A DNA stretch of 64,000 nucleotides from Iris pallida (taxonomy: Eukaryota > Streptophyta > Magnoliopsida > Asparagales > Iridaceae). Positions 43,310 to 56,545 of this stretch are shown piece by piece. A program made the position numbers and the translations under genes. Location of the stretch: positions 16,891,451 to 16,955,450 of the forward strand of contig JANAVB010003400.1 in NCBI GenBank assembly GCA_029216955.1. Reading direction: 5' to 3'. The number at the start of each line of letters is the position of its first letter. The first letter of the stretch is position 1. Below the pieces are notes generated by a model. That model did no database searches. It worked only from the letters and a program-made list of their open reading frames with translations, and was not told where the DNA came from.

Positions 43310-46300
43310 TGTCAAGAACCGCACCCTGAGGAAGGGCACGAGAACATAGGTACGTCCAGCCTACGCAGTGTCGACGGTAGAACGTTGTATAGTTCATCTA
43401 TAACATCTAACATCTAACATCAATATGATATAAATATATCATCTCCGCACGGAGGTATAATATAACATCTCAACTCTATATCTCAATCACAAATCTAGGG
43501 AAGATAGAGCACGATATGGAATTAGATAAAAGAAAGAAGCTGAAATATAAATAGAGTTATCGCACCACACAAAGTAGATGTTCAACACAAATAAATACAA
43601 GTCCTAAAATATAACTAAGTCTCAACTAACAATCGGAACAATCCGATACAAACTGAAAACTAAAAAATACTAGACTAGAGTAGGCACCCTCTACTGAGCT
43701 AGACGCTCCTCAGGCTCCTGAAGGTCACCCTCATGTGTCCCATAGAAGGTAGGGCAGTCACCCTCATCATCTGTAATATTTTCAACAGGTCCAGTCAGGA
43801 TAGGAGCGAGCACAATATATCTCACGCAGTTCATAACATGTTAGGAAATATAAAGCAAGCAAAGAGTAAGATACATGAACTGTAAGAAGATGTACATGAT
43901 AACGAGAGAGAATTTATAACTGAAAATATATATAGGATAAGTAAACTGCAAGTACTAGTGATTTAGAGCACAATATGGTTATGTAAACGGGTTAGGTTAT
44001 ACAATAACAATAGGTAACTCCATCATACGTGAGTGTACAATGGATGCATACAATATTTGTACAATATGGGATTTTGATCACATAACCATTTCCTACTCAC
44101 CCTCCCCAATCAATACACAAGGATCCAATCCAGTTATGCTACCTTGTACAATAGTTTTTCCATGAAGCTCATGTGAACATGAGAGTACAAGATGCACAAT
44201 GAGTATACATGAATAGGGGTATACAATAAATATAATATGTTCATGAAACGCACATCACAATATGTATCTGTTGAACACAATAGAGATAACATCGCAAGAG
44301 AAGATCCATATAGTACCAATCCGTGATAACAATTTTGCCAGTATTAAGTAAAGTAATATAGAGAAAGAATATAAGTCCTGACAAATATGAAACGATCAGA
44401 GAATGTACTCGCCTGCCACCATGAATGACTGATATGAATAGATGTTCGAACTGGTGTCACAGAGTCCTATTTAGAGTAAAACAGGTTATTTAAGTACTCA
44501 AATTGAAATAATGGAAATCTGCAATACAAACTACATGATTCTAAGTCAACTAGGTCAAAGTCAACTCTTGGTCAACTTTGGTCAACTGTCTAGGTCAAAC
44601 TAGGTCACACTTGGTCTAAGAAAGTTAAATTAAATCAAACTAGGTCAAAGGAAGTCAAACCAAGTCAACTATGTCAAACTGGGTCAATGTTGACTCACAG
44701 TTGACTTTTGGTCAACTGGTCAACTCCTTAGTCAACTAGGTCAACAAGTCCAATCTAGGTCAACTCTAGTCTAACTAGGTCAACCACAAGACTATCTTGG
44801 TCAACTGGTCAAACTTAGGCTAACAAAGTCAAAGTAGTACAATTATCCACTTCTAGGTTGCATTAGCCCATGTCTAAGTTATTGTATCTATACTCTAAGT
44901 TTCTAGGGTTTGTAGTTCTTATTGTATTGTGGTAGGTTCATAGACTATTCTCTATATATTTAGTATTTACCTAGGTAATATCCTATTACCTTAAACTAAT
45001 AAGAACCATATATATATACACATACATATACCCCTCTAGTATCCCTTCCTAAGTCAAATATGAATTTTAAAGCCCCACATAACTTACCTACCCTTAACAT
45101 ATCACATAGCCTATAATCTATATATATAAAGATATGATGTAATCACCCATACTAAATCCTACAACCTAATATCTAAACATCCTCCTAAATTCCTTCTCAT
45201 CTAACCCTTCCTATTTACTTACATCTAAACCTCACCTCAACCTCATTTCAGTTTTAAGTTAAAACCCAACTCAATTTTCTATGTAAACAAAATCTCAATT
45301 TTCTACAAACCTACATTCAATTTCTTTCAAATAACTTTCAGTTTTTGATATAACCAATCTCAGTTTTAGGTTTCCCTCAACCTCAGGTTTAAGTCTATAT
45401 GTAACTGTGTGTATATAGGACTGAAATTCATTTCAAAAACATCAATTTGAAACCCATTTCTCAGGTTTATATCAGTTTACTGTTAAGATACCAAAACCCA
45501 TATACTAATCCCAGGATGTGGTTATCAACCCAAACCCAGTTTTGAAAAACATTTTCAGGTTTAACAAACATAGGTAGATCTCAGTTTTATAGTGAACTTC
45601 ACATACTATCTCAGCTTTCAGTATCAAAAATCAACCCTAAACTCGAAAATTGGAAAAACTCCAAAACAGTTCAAAACTAATACTCAACATGAACATATAA
45701 GTTAATACCCAATCCCAGATTTAAATCAAACCCATTCTCAAATATCCCAAAACTGTGAACGCGACAGTTCCATTAAATTTGAATTCAAGCATTCAAATTC
45801 GAATCACAAACATTCAAATTTGAATCACAACTAGGTGAACATAGTGTACAGACCTAGGGACATGTTAGGCATGTCCACGTGTCCATTCGTGACCAGAAAT
45901 TAGGACACGAAGTGTCCAAAATAGGAGAAACATAAGTATCAGTAAACAGCGGGTGCACAGGCTCGTGCGGCATGTTCGAGTCGAACTGGACACGACACAG
46001 GCCACAAGACACCACGTGTTCGTGTCCACACCTAGCCTAGGTATAGGTCTAGCAAGCCACCACAAGTCTCCTCTACTGTTGGGGATGATGATGCAATTGA
46101 TTAGGATCAAATTGGACTTAATTTGGATATTAGGGGAAGAATTTTGGGGAGAAACTATTAGGGTTCTTAAAAATTGTAAAAAGAGGCAAAGGCCTTCTTA
46201 AGGATGCTTTATAGGAAGGGGGCACTTGATGGCTGGTCATCTAAGGAAATTAGGGTTTGTTTAGGTATAGATGAGTGGCTAAGATCATTCCACCCAATTC

Positions 46301-46734
46301 CAAGCCTTCATATTGGTTCTAGGCTTTCTCTTCATAAATATCCTAAGAAGAAAATATCCTACTTATAAATATCTAGATATTACTAACCTTGGCACTTAGT
46401 AGGAATGTTCTAACCATGATCCTAACCTCAAGACTAATCTAGATTAGGTTAAGCTTCTATGTTAAGGCTTAACTAAAAGATTAGCACAATATTTAATTAA
46501 TCAAAATTACAATTTCACAAAATTATCAAAATAACCAAAATACCCTTAGGCTAAAAAGTTGTAATTAGTCATCCTAATCACACTAGTCAATCATCAAAAT
46601 CATAAGTCATAGTTTTAAATAGTTTCAAATTAACTAAAAATCACCAAAAATCATAACATGGTTTAAATATCATTATTAAATGATTATAATTACAAAATTT
46701 CAAAATTATCCTCATTTTAGAAACTGGTGCTACA
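43310..46734 (-). repeat. V LTR, complete copy
   Basis: Plus-strand ends TGTCAAGAACCGCACCC and GGTGCTACA; 3425 bp. Shared with the right copy over 44733-46734. It lacks about 650 bp (after ggtctagc near 46051) and about 60 bp that the right copy has. The W-box array lies at 44543-44857. Confidence 0.8.
44543..44857. promoter_or_regulatory. Dense array of W-box cores (TTGAC) in V LTR
   Basis: I count about 22 occurrences of GTCAA or TTGAC in roughly 315 bp, most as (A/G)GTCAA(A/C), i.e. TTGAC(C/T) on the - strand, the core bound by WRKY transcription factors. The array is on the side upstream of U5 when read in element orientation. Part of it recurs in the truncated LTR (47497-47610). Confidence 0.6.
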
Positions 46735-46750
46735 AGTCTACCCTCCTTAG
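46735..46750 (-). promoter_or_regulatory. Polypurine tract of V
   Basis: ctaaggagggtagact on the - strand, directly before the LTR start TGTAGCACC, and two bases different from the TEK-2 tract. It is preceded by aatttcgaggacaaaatt. Confidence 0.85.
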
Positions 46751-47496
46751 AAAAATTTTGTCCTCGAAATTAAGATGGTCGTACTCCTTCTAGGTCAAAC
46801 CCCCAACAATAAGGTCGAAGTCTTTTTCTAGCAGCACACAAGATCAACAAATAAAATATGGATAGTAGGCTTAAAATGGGTCATGTCCAAAATTTGGTTC
46901 GACAGGTTTAGGTTAAAAAGGTGTCCCTAATTCGAGTCAGAAATAAAAGCGACTCCATGGGGTAAATCAATATGGGATCTTGTCAGGGAAGTCATGTGAA
47001 GAAAATAAAGCACAAGATGGTGTGTCCGAGTAGGACACGAAGGTCATAGGTGTAGGGTGTCATGTTTAGGTTATGAATGTAAAATCGGTTCTGAGAAAAC
47101 AAATAGTCTTGTGCTCCTAAATTAAAAGTCACGATAATGTTCATATGATAATCATAATTTAAGTGGAAATGGTCGAATGGCCTAAATTGGACCGGAAGTT
47201 GTGATGCAAAAGTAGTACAAGGGAACAAGTTGAGTGGGACAGAATCTGGTCATGAGTGCCAGACTGGAAAGATAGGGAAACTAATGAATCAATCAGGGCT
47301 GTTAGGCAATATTATCTTATGTGAAACTAGAAATTGGCTACAGTGGTCACCATTCTAAGGTCAGAAGTACACTATCATTTCTAAGTCAAAAAGTCCTAAC
47401 ACAAATCATCAATTTCATTATATTTAGAAGAAAATTATATCAAAGGAAGTTACACAAAGGATTATAATAACAACTAAAACTCCTTATTGACTAACA
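46751..47496 (-). other. V internal remnant, non-coding
   Basis: About 750 bp of 3' non-coding internal sequence. No gag or pol similarity is visible and the short open stretches do not resemble known proteins. The right border, where it meets the truncated LTR, is a deletion breakpoint. Confidence 0.6.
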
Positions 47497-50202
47497 AAGT
47501 CAACTAGGTCAACAAGTCCAATCTAGGTCAACTCTAGTCTAACTAGGTCAACCACAAGGCTATCTTGGTCAACTGGTCAAACTTAGACTAACAAAGTCAA
47601 ACTAGTACAATTATCCACTTCTAGGTTGCATTAGCCCATATCTAAGTTATTGTATCTATACTCTAAGTTTTTAGGGTTGTAGTTTTTATTGTATTATGGT
47701 AGGTTCATAGACTATTCTCTATATATTTAGTATTTACCTAGGTAATATCCTATTACCTTAGACTAATAAAAACCATATATATACACATACATATACCCTT
47801 CTAGTATCCCTTCCTAACTCAAATGTGAATTTTAAAGCCCCACATAACTTACCAACCCTTAACATATCACATAGCCTATAATCTATATATATAAAGATAT
47901 GATGTAATCATCCATACTAAATCCTACAACCTAATATCTAAACATCCTCCTAAATTTCTTCTCATCTAACCCCTTCCTATTTACTTACATCTAAACCTCA
48001 CCTCAACCTCATTTCTGTTTTAAGTTAAAACCCAACTCAATTTTCTATGTAAACAAAATATCAGTTTTCTACAAACCTACATTCAATTTCTTTCAAATAA
48101 CTTTCAGTTTTTGATATAACCAATCTCAGTTTTAGGTTTCCCTCAACCTCAGGTTTAAGTCTATATGTAACTGTGTGTATATATGACTGAAATTTATTTC
48201 GAAAACATCAATTTGAAACCCATTTCTCATGTTTATATCAGTTTACTGTTAAGATACCAAAACCCATATACTAATCCCAAGATTTGGTTATCAACCCAAA
48301 CTCAGTTTTGAACAACATTCTCAGGTTTAACAAACATAGGTAGATCTCAGTTTTACAGTGAACTTCACATACTATCTCAGTTTTTATTATTAAAAATCAA
48401 CCCTAAACTCGAAAACTGGAAAAACTCCAAAACAGTTCAAAACTAATACTCAACATGAACATATAAGTTAATATCCAATCTCAGATTTAAATCAAACCCA
48501 TTCTCAAATATCCTAAAATTGTGAATGCGACAGTTCCATGAAATTCGAATTCAAGCATTCAAATTCGAATCACAAACATTCAAATTCGAATCACAACTAG
48601 GTGAACATAGTGTACAAACCTAGGGACATGTTAGGCATGTCCATCCATTCGTATCCAGAAATTAGGACACGAAGTGTCCAAAATAGGAGAAACATAAGTA
48701 TCAGTAAACAGCGGGTGCACAGGCTCGTGCGGCATGTTCAAGTCGAACTGGACACGACACAGGCCATAAGACACCACGTATTCGTATCCACACCTAGCCT
48801 AGGTATAGGTCTAGCCATCTGACGTATCGCCATGCATCCACAACGTGTCTGAACGCGACATGACACGCATATCAGAGCGGATTTTCCTGCGCGCACAGTC
48901 TGTGTAAAATCCGTGCACTGATAATTTCTCACTCGATACGACACGACTCGACACAAAACTTTGGGGGAGTCTTGTCAGTCATTGTCCCTACCCCTGTGTC
49001 AAGTTTGACGTGTCCATGTGTCCTACGTAAGGAGAAATAGGGGTCGGGTAGTAGGACAGTGTACGGAGGTGTCATGCAGTGCGTGCGCATCCTATTTGGA
49101 TACGGACACGACACAGAATCCAGCTCAGTATTACTGATTCATGATCAGTATGCTAAGGGCTACACAAATATGTAATTACTTTTGAAAATTACTAAAATAA
49201 TTTCCTATGTGGCATTTCGTCGAACACAAGTTCGAAAACACCGATACGTGTCCGATACGGACACGAAATAGACACGAACTCCTACCAAACTTGGGCTATA
49301 CATAGGGGAACCCTAAATGGATGCATCTATGGAAAGAAATTGGGAATTTACGGGTGTTTGTAGGGTTTTACCTACTGAAGGTGAAACCTCAATGAAAGGA
49401 GCCTCGACTCGACGTCTTCCTTGATTTTCTACAGTACAAACGTTGTCCAACCTTGCTAGCAAGCCCCGACAAGTCTTCTCTACTGTTGGGGATGATGATG
49501 CAATTGATTAGGATCAAATTGGACTTAATTTGGATATTAGGGGAAGAATTTTGGGGAGGAACTATTAGGGTTCTTAGAAATTGTAAAAAGAGGCAAAGGC
49601 CTTCTTAAGGATGCTTTATAGGAAGGGGGGCACTTGATGGCTGGTCATCTAAGGGAATTAGGGTTTGTTTAGGTATAGATGAGTGGCTAAGATCATTCCA
49701 CCCAATTCTAAGCCTTCCTATTGGTTCTAGGCTTTCTTTTCACAAATATCCTAAGAAGAAAATATCCTACTTATAAATATCTAGATATTACTAACCTTGG
49801 CACTTTGTAGGAATGTTCTAACCATGATCCTAACCTCAAGACTAATCTGGATTAGGTTAAGCTTCTAGGTTAAGGCTTAACTAAAAAATTAGCACAATAT
49901 TTAATTAATCAAAAATTATAATTTCACAAAATTGTCAAAATGACCAAAATACCCTTAGGCTAAAAAGTTGTAATTAGTCATCCTAATCACATGACTAGGC
50001 TCCCTTGGTCGTGGTTAGTCTCTAGGCTTAGCCAAACTCTAGGGTTACACTAGTCAATCATCAAAATTACAAGTCGTGGTTTTAAATAGTTTTAAATTAA
50101 CTAAAAATCACCAAAAATCATAACATAATTTAAATATCATTATTAAATGATTATAGTTACAAAATTTCAAAATTACCCTTATTTTAGAAACTGGGTGCTA
50201 CA
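47497..50202 (-). repeat. V LTR, truncated copy
   Basis: Colinear with 44733-46734 from gtcaactaggtcaacaagtc onward, ending GGGTGCTACA at 50202. About 1.4 kb of the LTR (the U5 side) is missing at 47497. It keeps 48815-49470, absent from the other LTR. Confidence 0.85.
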
Positions 50203-50270
50203 ACTGGAAGTTCCATACTCACATGAATGGTGTATAATTTGCGTATAGCCAATCCCCATATTTTTGTCCC

Positions 50271-50308
<38 letters not shown>

Positions 50309-51735
50309 TATAATTACTATCGTCTTAAGTGCATATATGTTTACATGTGCGTATACGTATACGTATATGTAATTACGCATATACGTATACGTAGCATTCT
50401 GTGTGGTTAGTTATGTAAATCTTGAATGTTCGTTTAGCATATCGTAAGCCTTGGTTGTGTATTTGTAGGTCTCTCTGATGACGTGATCGAGGCAGGAGGG
50501 ACCAGAGCACTACTTGTGCACTGCGGAGTTGAAGGCAAGTATACCTTGCCTCGTATTACTGCTTTTACATATACTTCATTATGCTCTTGTTAGTGTAGAC
50601 TTAGTTGGTTGAGTCCGAAAATTGTCTCGGGCGTAGTCGATGATGGCATCGACATTTAGGGGTACCTACTTGACTTAGCACTAGGCGACGTACCCTCAGT
50701 TGAGGATTTGTTATTATGACTCCCTCGACCATGACACGTGTTACGACACAACACCAAGTGAGATCAAGTCATGGCTCGCGCTAACACTCTCGACTGGCCA
50801 TCAGTGCGAGTGGCACATGTGACGGCACATATAGAGTAGTGATGGTTCTAGATAGCTGACTTTGCATTAAGATTGATGTTTGAGTCCTGGATACGATTTG
50901 TACATTCTGGGCAGAAAGACAACCGGTAGGCGTATGGGACAGACAGTTATATTATTCTAGCCTCAGGGGGGACCCGGATATGGGAATGGATACACGGTTA
51001 TGGGCCATACATTCACTAGGAGATACATCCGACAGCGGCCACTAACTGCGCGCTAGGTACGGTCGGGAGGTATACTAGTGCTTGTATGTTTACAACGACT
51101 CGTAATCTGACGTCGGCCCGTGCTTCGATTCCATTCCCATATCTGCCCACACATACATTCAAAAGTTGTCTTCATATGCATTCACTTAGACTGGTTAGCA
51201 CACACCTTATGTTTATATCAGTATTTACTTTATGGCATGTTCCTATTTGTATCTTGCTATGTTCCCTAAGGACCTGGTTCCTTTCCAGATCTCGACGAGC
51301 ATCTGTAATCGACGATATACGGTTCTGGAGCTGAGGCGGGATACATTATAGAGGACCTCGAGGTGTACCCTGAGGAGTTTTTTTGATTAGGGTATGCTGC
51401 TACATTAGCTAAGAGTTTCATTACCTAGTTAGTTGTTGCTCTTAGCTAGTTATCTTCTATTTTCTGTATTTCCATTTCGATGTACTGTGGGATTGTTTCC
51501 ACCAGACTTGTATTTCCATTCAGTTGTATTTGGATATTCAGACCATTTTGCTTTTATTTTAGTACTTTCCTTTGTTATTTCTATGGTTGAGATTTAGATG
51601 CTTGCCTGTGTTGGTTAGTTACTTTTACAGTGTAGTATGCTTAAGTGAGTCCATTAAATTGGGTAGATCACTCTAGGTCGTATCAGCTGGTCATGTTATG
51701 CCCTGACCCCATATATTTGGGAGTGGGGCGTGACA

Positions 51736-51842
51736 CGGATGGCGATTACATGTACTATCTTAGTAGCATCTATACTTGCCACTACACTATTTAATTCGGG
51801 GGCCACCTTGTCTTTCATATCTATTAGTTTTTTAGCAATACA
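51736..51842 (+). pseudogene. W relic: aspartic protease start
   Basis: Reads RMAITCTILVASILATTLFN then SGATLSFISISFLAI, parallel to 56585-56690 of Y. The usual Asp-Ser-Gly is Asn-Ser-Gly here. It is cut at 51842 by the Y LTR. Confidence 0.8.
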
Positions 51843-54800
51843 TATAAGACCTCTAAAATTTTCATATATTATATATATATTTTACATATATTTGGATTAT
51901 ATTTTTAAGTTATATAATGGTTATTATATATTTTCCCACTTTTATTCATGATCATAAAATATACTCTTCCGCAGCTTTGATTTTTGGAGCACAAGAAATT
52001 CCTAACTCTATAAACTTCCTTCATGAGTTTTGACCTAGACAAGCTTATCTTCTATTAGGTATATCATATCCCACTCAAATATGTCTTCTTGTATTCTATT
52101 TGCTTCGCACAACTTCGGGGTCAATTTAGGCCAAGAAGTTATCTACCGTGAGACTTGTCGTAACTTTCAACTTAAATTCGGGACTCGACATCGATCCAAA
52201 CTAAATGACCCAATATATGATTTTAATTTTTAAGCCTACTACACACATGCCCAAGGTGTTCAACTCAATCGAGTGTCCATGTGCTATTTAAGTTCAAATG
52301 GCACATAAGACCCCTTATGTGACTTTTAGAGCCTATTTCCAATTCGGGTAATTTTTATCGAGCCTAAACTTGTCCAACAACTTGTAGAGGACTTTTAGGG
52401 TCATCCCCATGAAGAGGGGCCCTCCTAAAATATTTAATTGAGATTGTGGAGTTTTTATTTGGGTTAAACTCTAACAAGGAAACTCTATAAATCTAATTTC
52501 CTATATTTGGAAACTTGTATATTCATGTGCCAATGCCTTTTATATTTGGACTCCAAAACCCACAAAAACTTACCCAAACCCACACTAAAACAGCCTTACT
52601 CGAACCGCTTACCCATCTACCTACATAAACTACCTAAACCTACCAGAAAACACATCCTATAAACCCTAAAACCCTACCACTCTACTACCAACCTACTGTC
52701 GTTGTTATTCCTCTTTTCGCTGCTGTTTGGCACCCTTGCCGACCACCTCCTGCCCAACCACCTCAGCCCTAATGTGCCCAAGACCCCCCTCTACCTTTGC
52801 AAGGCCGACCACCATCTGGAACCACCCCAACAAGCCGTGACAGCCGCCCAAAGTTGACCCCAAGTTGGTGGACAAAAGTCACAACAAGTAAGCCATCTTG
52901 CGACAGCGTTTTCTCTACTTGTAGAAACTAAAACTTTGTTAAACCAAAAATACTTGGTTCCCATATGTTTCTACTACCTTTATATAAAATTTCATATCAA
53001 AATTCTTTCTAGTTTATTCGGGGCACACGTTTTACCAAAAGGTGTCCAGAATTGATACTATTTCGAATACGAAGGTTTTGATCTAGTTAAAATAAATTTT
53101 ACCATTGATATCACATATGAAAAAAACCTTAATTCGATTATTAAAATCCCCTTTAATTAATTTTTCATAATTTTGTGGTTTTGATATTTATAACTTTATA
53201 TCTTTGAAGAATAAATTATGTCGTAAAATGAACTATCGAAATTACCATCTTGTGAGTCCCAAAATCTTTTGTGTGCATCCAAGGATCAATATTAATGATC
53301 CTTGACATATGATTATGAATATTTGATATTTTAAAATTTTGTTTCAGAATATTAAAGTTATTTTATTTATGGTTAAACAAGTCCTAATAACATTGATTCA
53401 TCAATGTTGATATTTTTAATAGTTTTTATGTAATAATAATTATATGATTTATATTTCCAAAATAATATAGATTTATTTCAGAAATAATACTGAATATTTT
53501 ATTCATGTATTTTGCTAGTCCTAGAAGAAATATTATGACTAGTTAGTTAATTATGACTAGTATATAGATTAGTTAACCCTATTGATTATAAATATATGTA
53601 TATATGGTATATGGTAGTAATAATGAGGTGTGGTTATTAATATTAGTTATTATTAATGATAGGAGTTCGTGAGACCGAGACTAAAGAATTTGGAGCCGAA
53701 TCCATAATCTACACCCTTGCGGCGATTCCAAGCCCTTACCGTGCCACTGTGATCTTATTTTATTTCCTGCTATATATGGACGCGTTGTTGTGTGTTAGGG
53801 TTAAAACTGTTAGGATGGCATCCAAGTGTGACTTGGGTGTAGTCGATGATTCCATCGGTGACTGTGTGTGGCCTAGCATGCTAGTAGACTTCTTCGTGTT
53901 GAAGTTATTTTTAATAACTTTTATGACTTGGACATGACTCGTAACATAACACTTGGAGTGAGAGTTACATTGGTATTAGCACACACCCTGTATTTGGCCG
54001 GTACAAGGGGTTCGTGTGACGGATCATATATGACTAGTTGTGTTAGTTAGAGGACTTGCATGTGAGATACGAGTCATGCGAATCATGGACATGATCTTGT
54101 ACTACTTCTGGGCGGAAAAGAATATTAGTAGGCGTAAGGGATTACCCTACCCTCATCAGCCTCATTGTTGCCCTGGTATAGGCTATACTAGTGGATATTC
54201 CATTATCGTCTATGGACTAGTCTACGGATTGGGCGGAAGTATGCTAGTATATTCGCGATATTAGTTGACGCTAATATCTTTTCTTACCTACCTGTGCGAT
54301 TCTAAAGTAGTCTTCAAGTGCATTACACTTAGATGAATAGTTTACCTTGTTAGTTATATTCATGTTCATGTATATTTCTTTTTCTGTTCATATTGTGGCT
54401 AATTGTTGTATCTTGTTATGTCCCCTGAAGACCTGGTTCTTTTCCAGATTCGGACGAGTACCTTTATCCTATAGTTTATGGACCAGGCATAGAGCCCGGA
54501 TATCTTATAGAGGACTTGGAGGTTGTGCCTGAGGAGTTTCCCTGATCCAGGGGTTGATAGTTGTTTAGAGTCATGGATATTTTATCTGGCTATCTATGTC
54601 CTGACTATTTTTTATTTCAGTATTTTACTATTCCAATATTGTACTTTGTTTTCGTGGATATATTTCCACCAGACTTGGTTATCTTAGACAGATCTTGTAT
54701 TTAATTATTCTAGACTTATATTTTATTTTAGTCAGACATTTATGATATTCTTCTTTGTTGATATTGTTATACTGTAGATGAGATTCTAGTATTGTTGATG

Positions 54801-54956
54801 TGGAGATGTTAGATTACCTATGCTTGTTGTATTGTAGTTATAGGATACAATGTACTATGATTAGGATAAGTCTATTAAATTGGGAATACTTATTTTATTC
54901 GTACAACTGGCATGCTCATGTCTTGGGTACCGATATATTTGGAACTGGGCGTGACA
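51843..54956 (+). repeat. Y 5' LTR
   Basis: Ends ...ggaactgggcgtgaca at 54956. It aligns with X at several blocks (gtagtcgatgat, cctggttcttttccagattc, gaggagtttccctgat). 3114 bp. Short open stretches (53656-53937, 54040-54264) have no counterpart in X and are not taken as genes. Confidence 0.85.
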
Positions 54957-54964
54957 TATTTTTA

Positions 54965-54980
54965 TGGTAGCCCATGCAGG
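54965..54980 (+). promoter_or_regulatory. Candidate primer binding site of Y
   Basis: tggtagcccatgcagg, identical to TEK-1 17337-17352 and 8 nt from the LTR end. Confidence 0.5.
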
Positions 54981-55161
54981 TCTGTTTGTCGTTTTGGTTA
55001 CCAAAATTACCAAGACGAGCCTGCAAATTAGGATAAGATAGTCTGAGGATATCTCATCCACTTGCTAATTTATCGCCTTTGAATTCCCAGTTCGCACTAT
55101 CTCCTTTATACATCCAGCTTGATTCCATACTCCTCTTATATGATTTTTTCTTTTACTACAA

Positions 55162-56545
55162 GATGCAGTTGTGTAGTGGATGCATGGCTTTCGGAGCTGA
55201 CGAGACCAACGATACCACTTCTAGTGATGGTAGGACTCTAGTGACACCATAAAATCTGACTCCCGGAGATGTTACAGCCAACCCGGCGACTCCAGCAGGA
55301 TTCGTACCCCCAGCTCCGACTCAGCACAAGGGCCAGACCTCACAGACCTAGATACAACAAGAAGATCAGTTGCCCCTACCGCCTCCATTTCTGAATCAGA
55401 TGCCACTTGGAGCATACCATCAGTAGCCCTATGGACAGATACCGCAGATGCCCCAGCCCAATGTTCAGGCCCAGATGTTCCTTTTCTTGCAGACCAAGAT
55501 GCAGCAGTAGATACAACAGGCCGAGGCTATAAGGTAGAGCTTGATGATGGTAGTAGAGAGGTTTGCAGCACCAACCCCTGTATTGGCACTTGTACAAGCA
55601 CCAGCACCGGTACCTGCTCTGACGTTAGGTACTCCGTGGCTAACGGTAGATGAACCCAAAGACATTTGAGGACCAAAAGACACCAGAGGAGGTCACTGTA
55701 TGGTTCATCAGCACTCAGAAGCTTTTTGACGCTTCGTAGCTACCAAAGGATTTGTGGGTGACAATCGTTCAGAGCCAGCTCGAAGGAAATGCACATTTCT
55801 GGTGGGTGTTGATCGAGCGAGACATCGGCAGAGATCGGACTTAGGAGCAATTCTTGGAGTATTTTATTGCCAAGTACTTCCTCGCTACAGTTCGAGATGC
55901 ACTCTATGATCAGTTCCTCCTTCTCAAGCAGGAGAATATGACCGTAGATGAGTGTGACGCGGAGTTCAGTTCCCTTAGTCGTTTCGGTACCGCCCTGATA
56001 CCTAATGACTTGGAGAAGGCGAGGAGATTTCATCATGGGTTGACAATGGAGCTCCAGCAATATACTACTACATAGTCTAGAGTTTTGTACGCCAAGGTAT
56101 TAGCAGAAGCCCGCCTCTAGAAGACAATCAACAAGGACCCAATACTTCCGAAGTGCCCTACTACTGTGATTGTTCTGGCCAAGGAAAAGTCAAAAGGACC
56201 AATCAGATGTCTAGGAGGATTTAATCAGTAGAGAGCTATACCATATCCAGCAAAGAAGCTCCCGACTTGTCATCAATATGGTAAGAAGGGACACCATCTG
56301 CAAGATTATCGAAGAAGGTTGGACATTGGTTGCGATGTTGATCTAACCAACATCGTACTAAGGAGTGTCCCCAGCAGCTGACAACCCCGAGTCTAGCACT
56401 TCTAACACTACTAGCACTATCAGGACCAAGATCGCATGTTTAGTCGACTGCAGCACCAGGAGGACCACAGAGGGGAGCACCTTTACCTCCATAGGAGGTC
56501 CAGTACGAGAGGGCAAGATAGCAGGCTCAAGGACAGAGAGTTAGC
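55162..56545 (+). pseudogene. Y gag with zinc knuckle
   Basis: The ATG at 55162 is the likely start but stops follow soon. A proline/glutamine-rich middle is out of frame. The capsid core is at 55854-56075 (DALYDQFLLLKQENMTVDEC, then EFSSLSRFGTALIPNDLEKA). A knuckle remnant, TCHQYGKKGHHLQDY, near 56267 has Cys-to-Tyr at its second position. Same family as W. Confidence 0.8.

Larger units (their letters stand above)
43191..50202 (-). mobile_element. V: rearranged chromovirus-like element (internal-LTR-internal)
   Basis: In - orientation from right to left: truncated LTR (50202-47497), remnant of the 3' internal region (47496-46735) with polypurine tract, full LTR (46734-43310), primer site candidate and short leader (43309-43191). 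The middle LTR therefore has a polypurine tract upstream and a primer site downstream. All gag and pol are deleted. The polypurine tract and the adjoining gaggacaaaat motif match TEK-2, placing V with the chromoviruses. The right end, ctaca, meets X sequence (actggaag); the left end merges with the LINE relic. Confidence 0.75.
40569..51735 (+). mobile_element. X: solo LTR inserted in W, itself split by V and a LINE relic
   Basis: Left part 40569 to about 42240 starts TGTAAGCCCTCTAAAAATT; right part 50203-51735 ends GGGCGTGACA. Both parts align with the Y LTR (51843-54956): cttttattttttattatc at the left, and cctggttcctttccaga then gaggagttt at the right. Combined length is about 3.2 kb, like the Y LTR, and no gag or pol belonging to X is present, so a solo LTR from LTR-LTR recombination is the simplest reading. 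A short open frame on the - strand at 41636-42058 is not conserved in Y. Confidence 0.75.

Noticed and set aside
50278..50308. (CT)n run, also at 41400-41421, as a possible regulatory GAGA-type element
   Set aside because: Simple microsatellites within the X LTR; nothing beyond composition supports a function.
53656..54264. Possible small genes at 53656-53937 and 54040-54264
   Set aside because: Inside the Y LTR; the homologous part of X does not preserve these frames.
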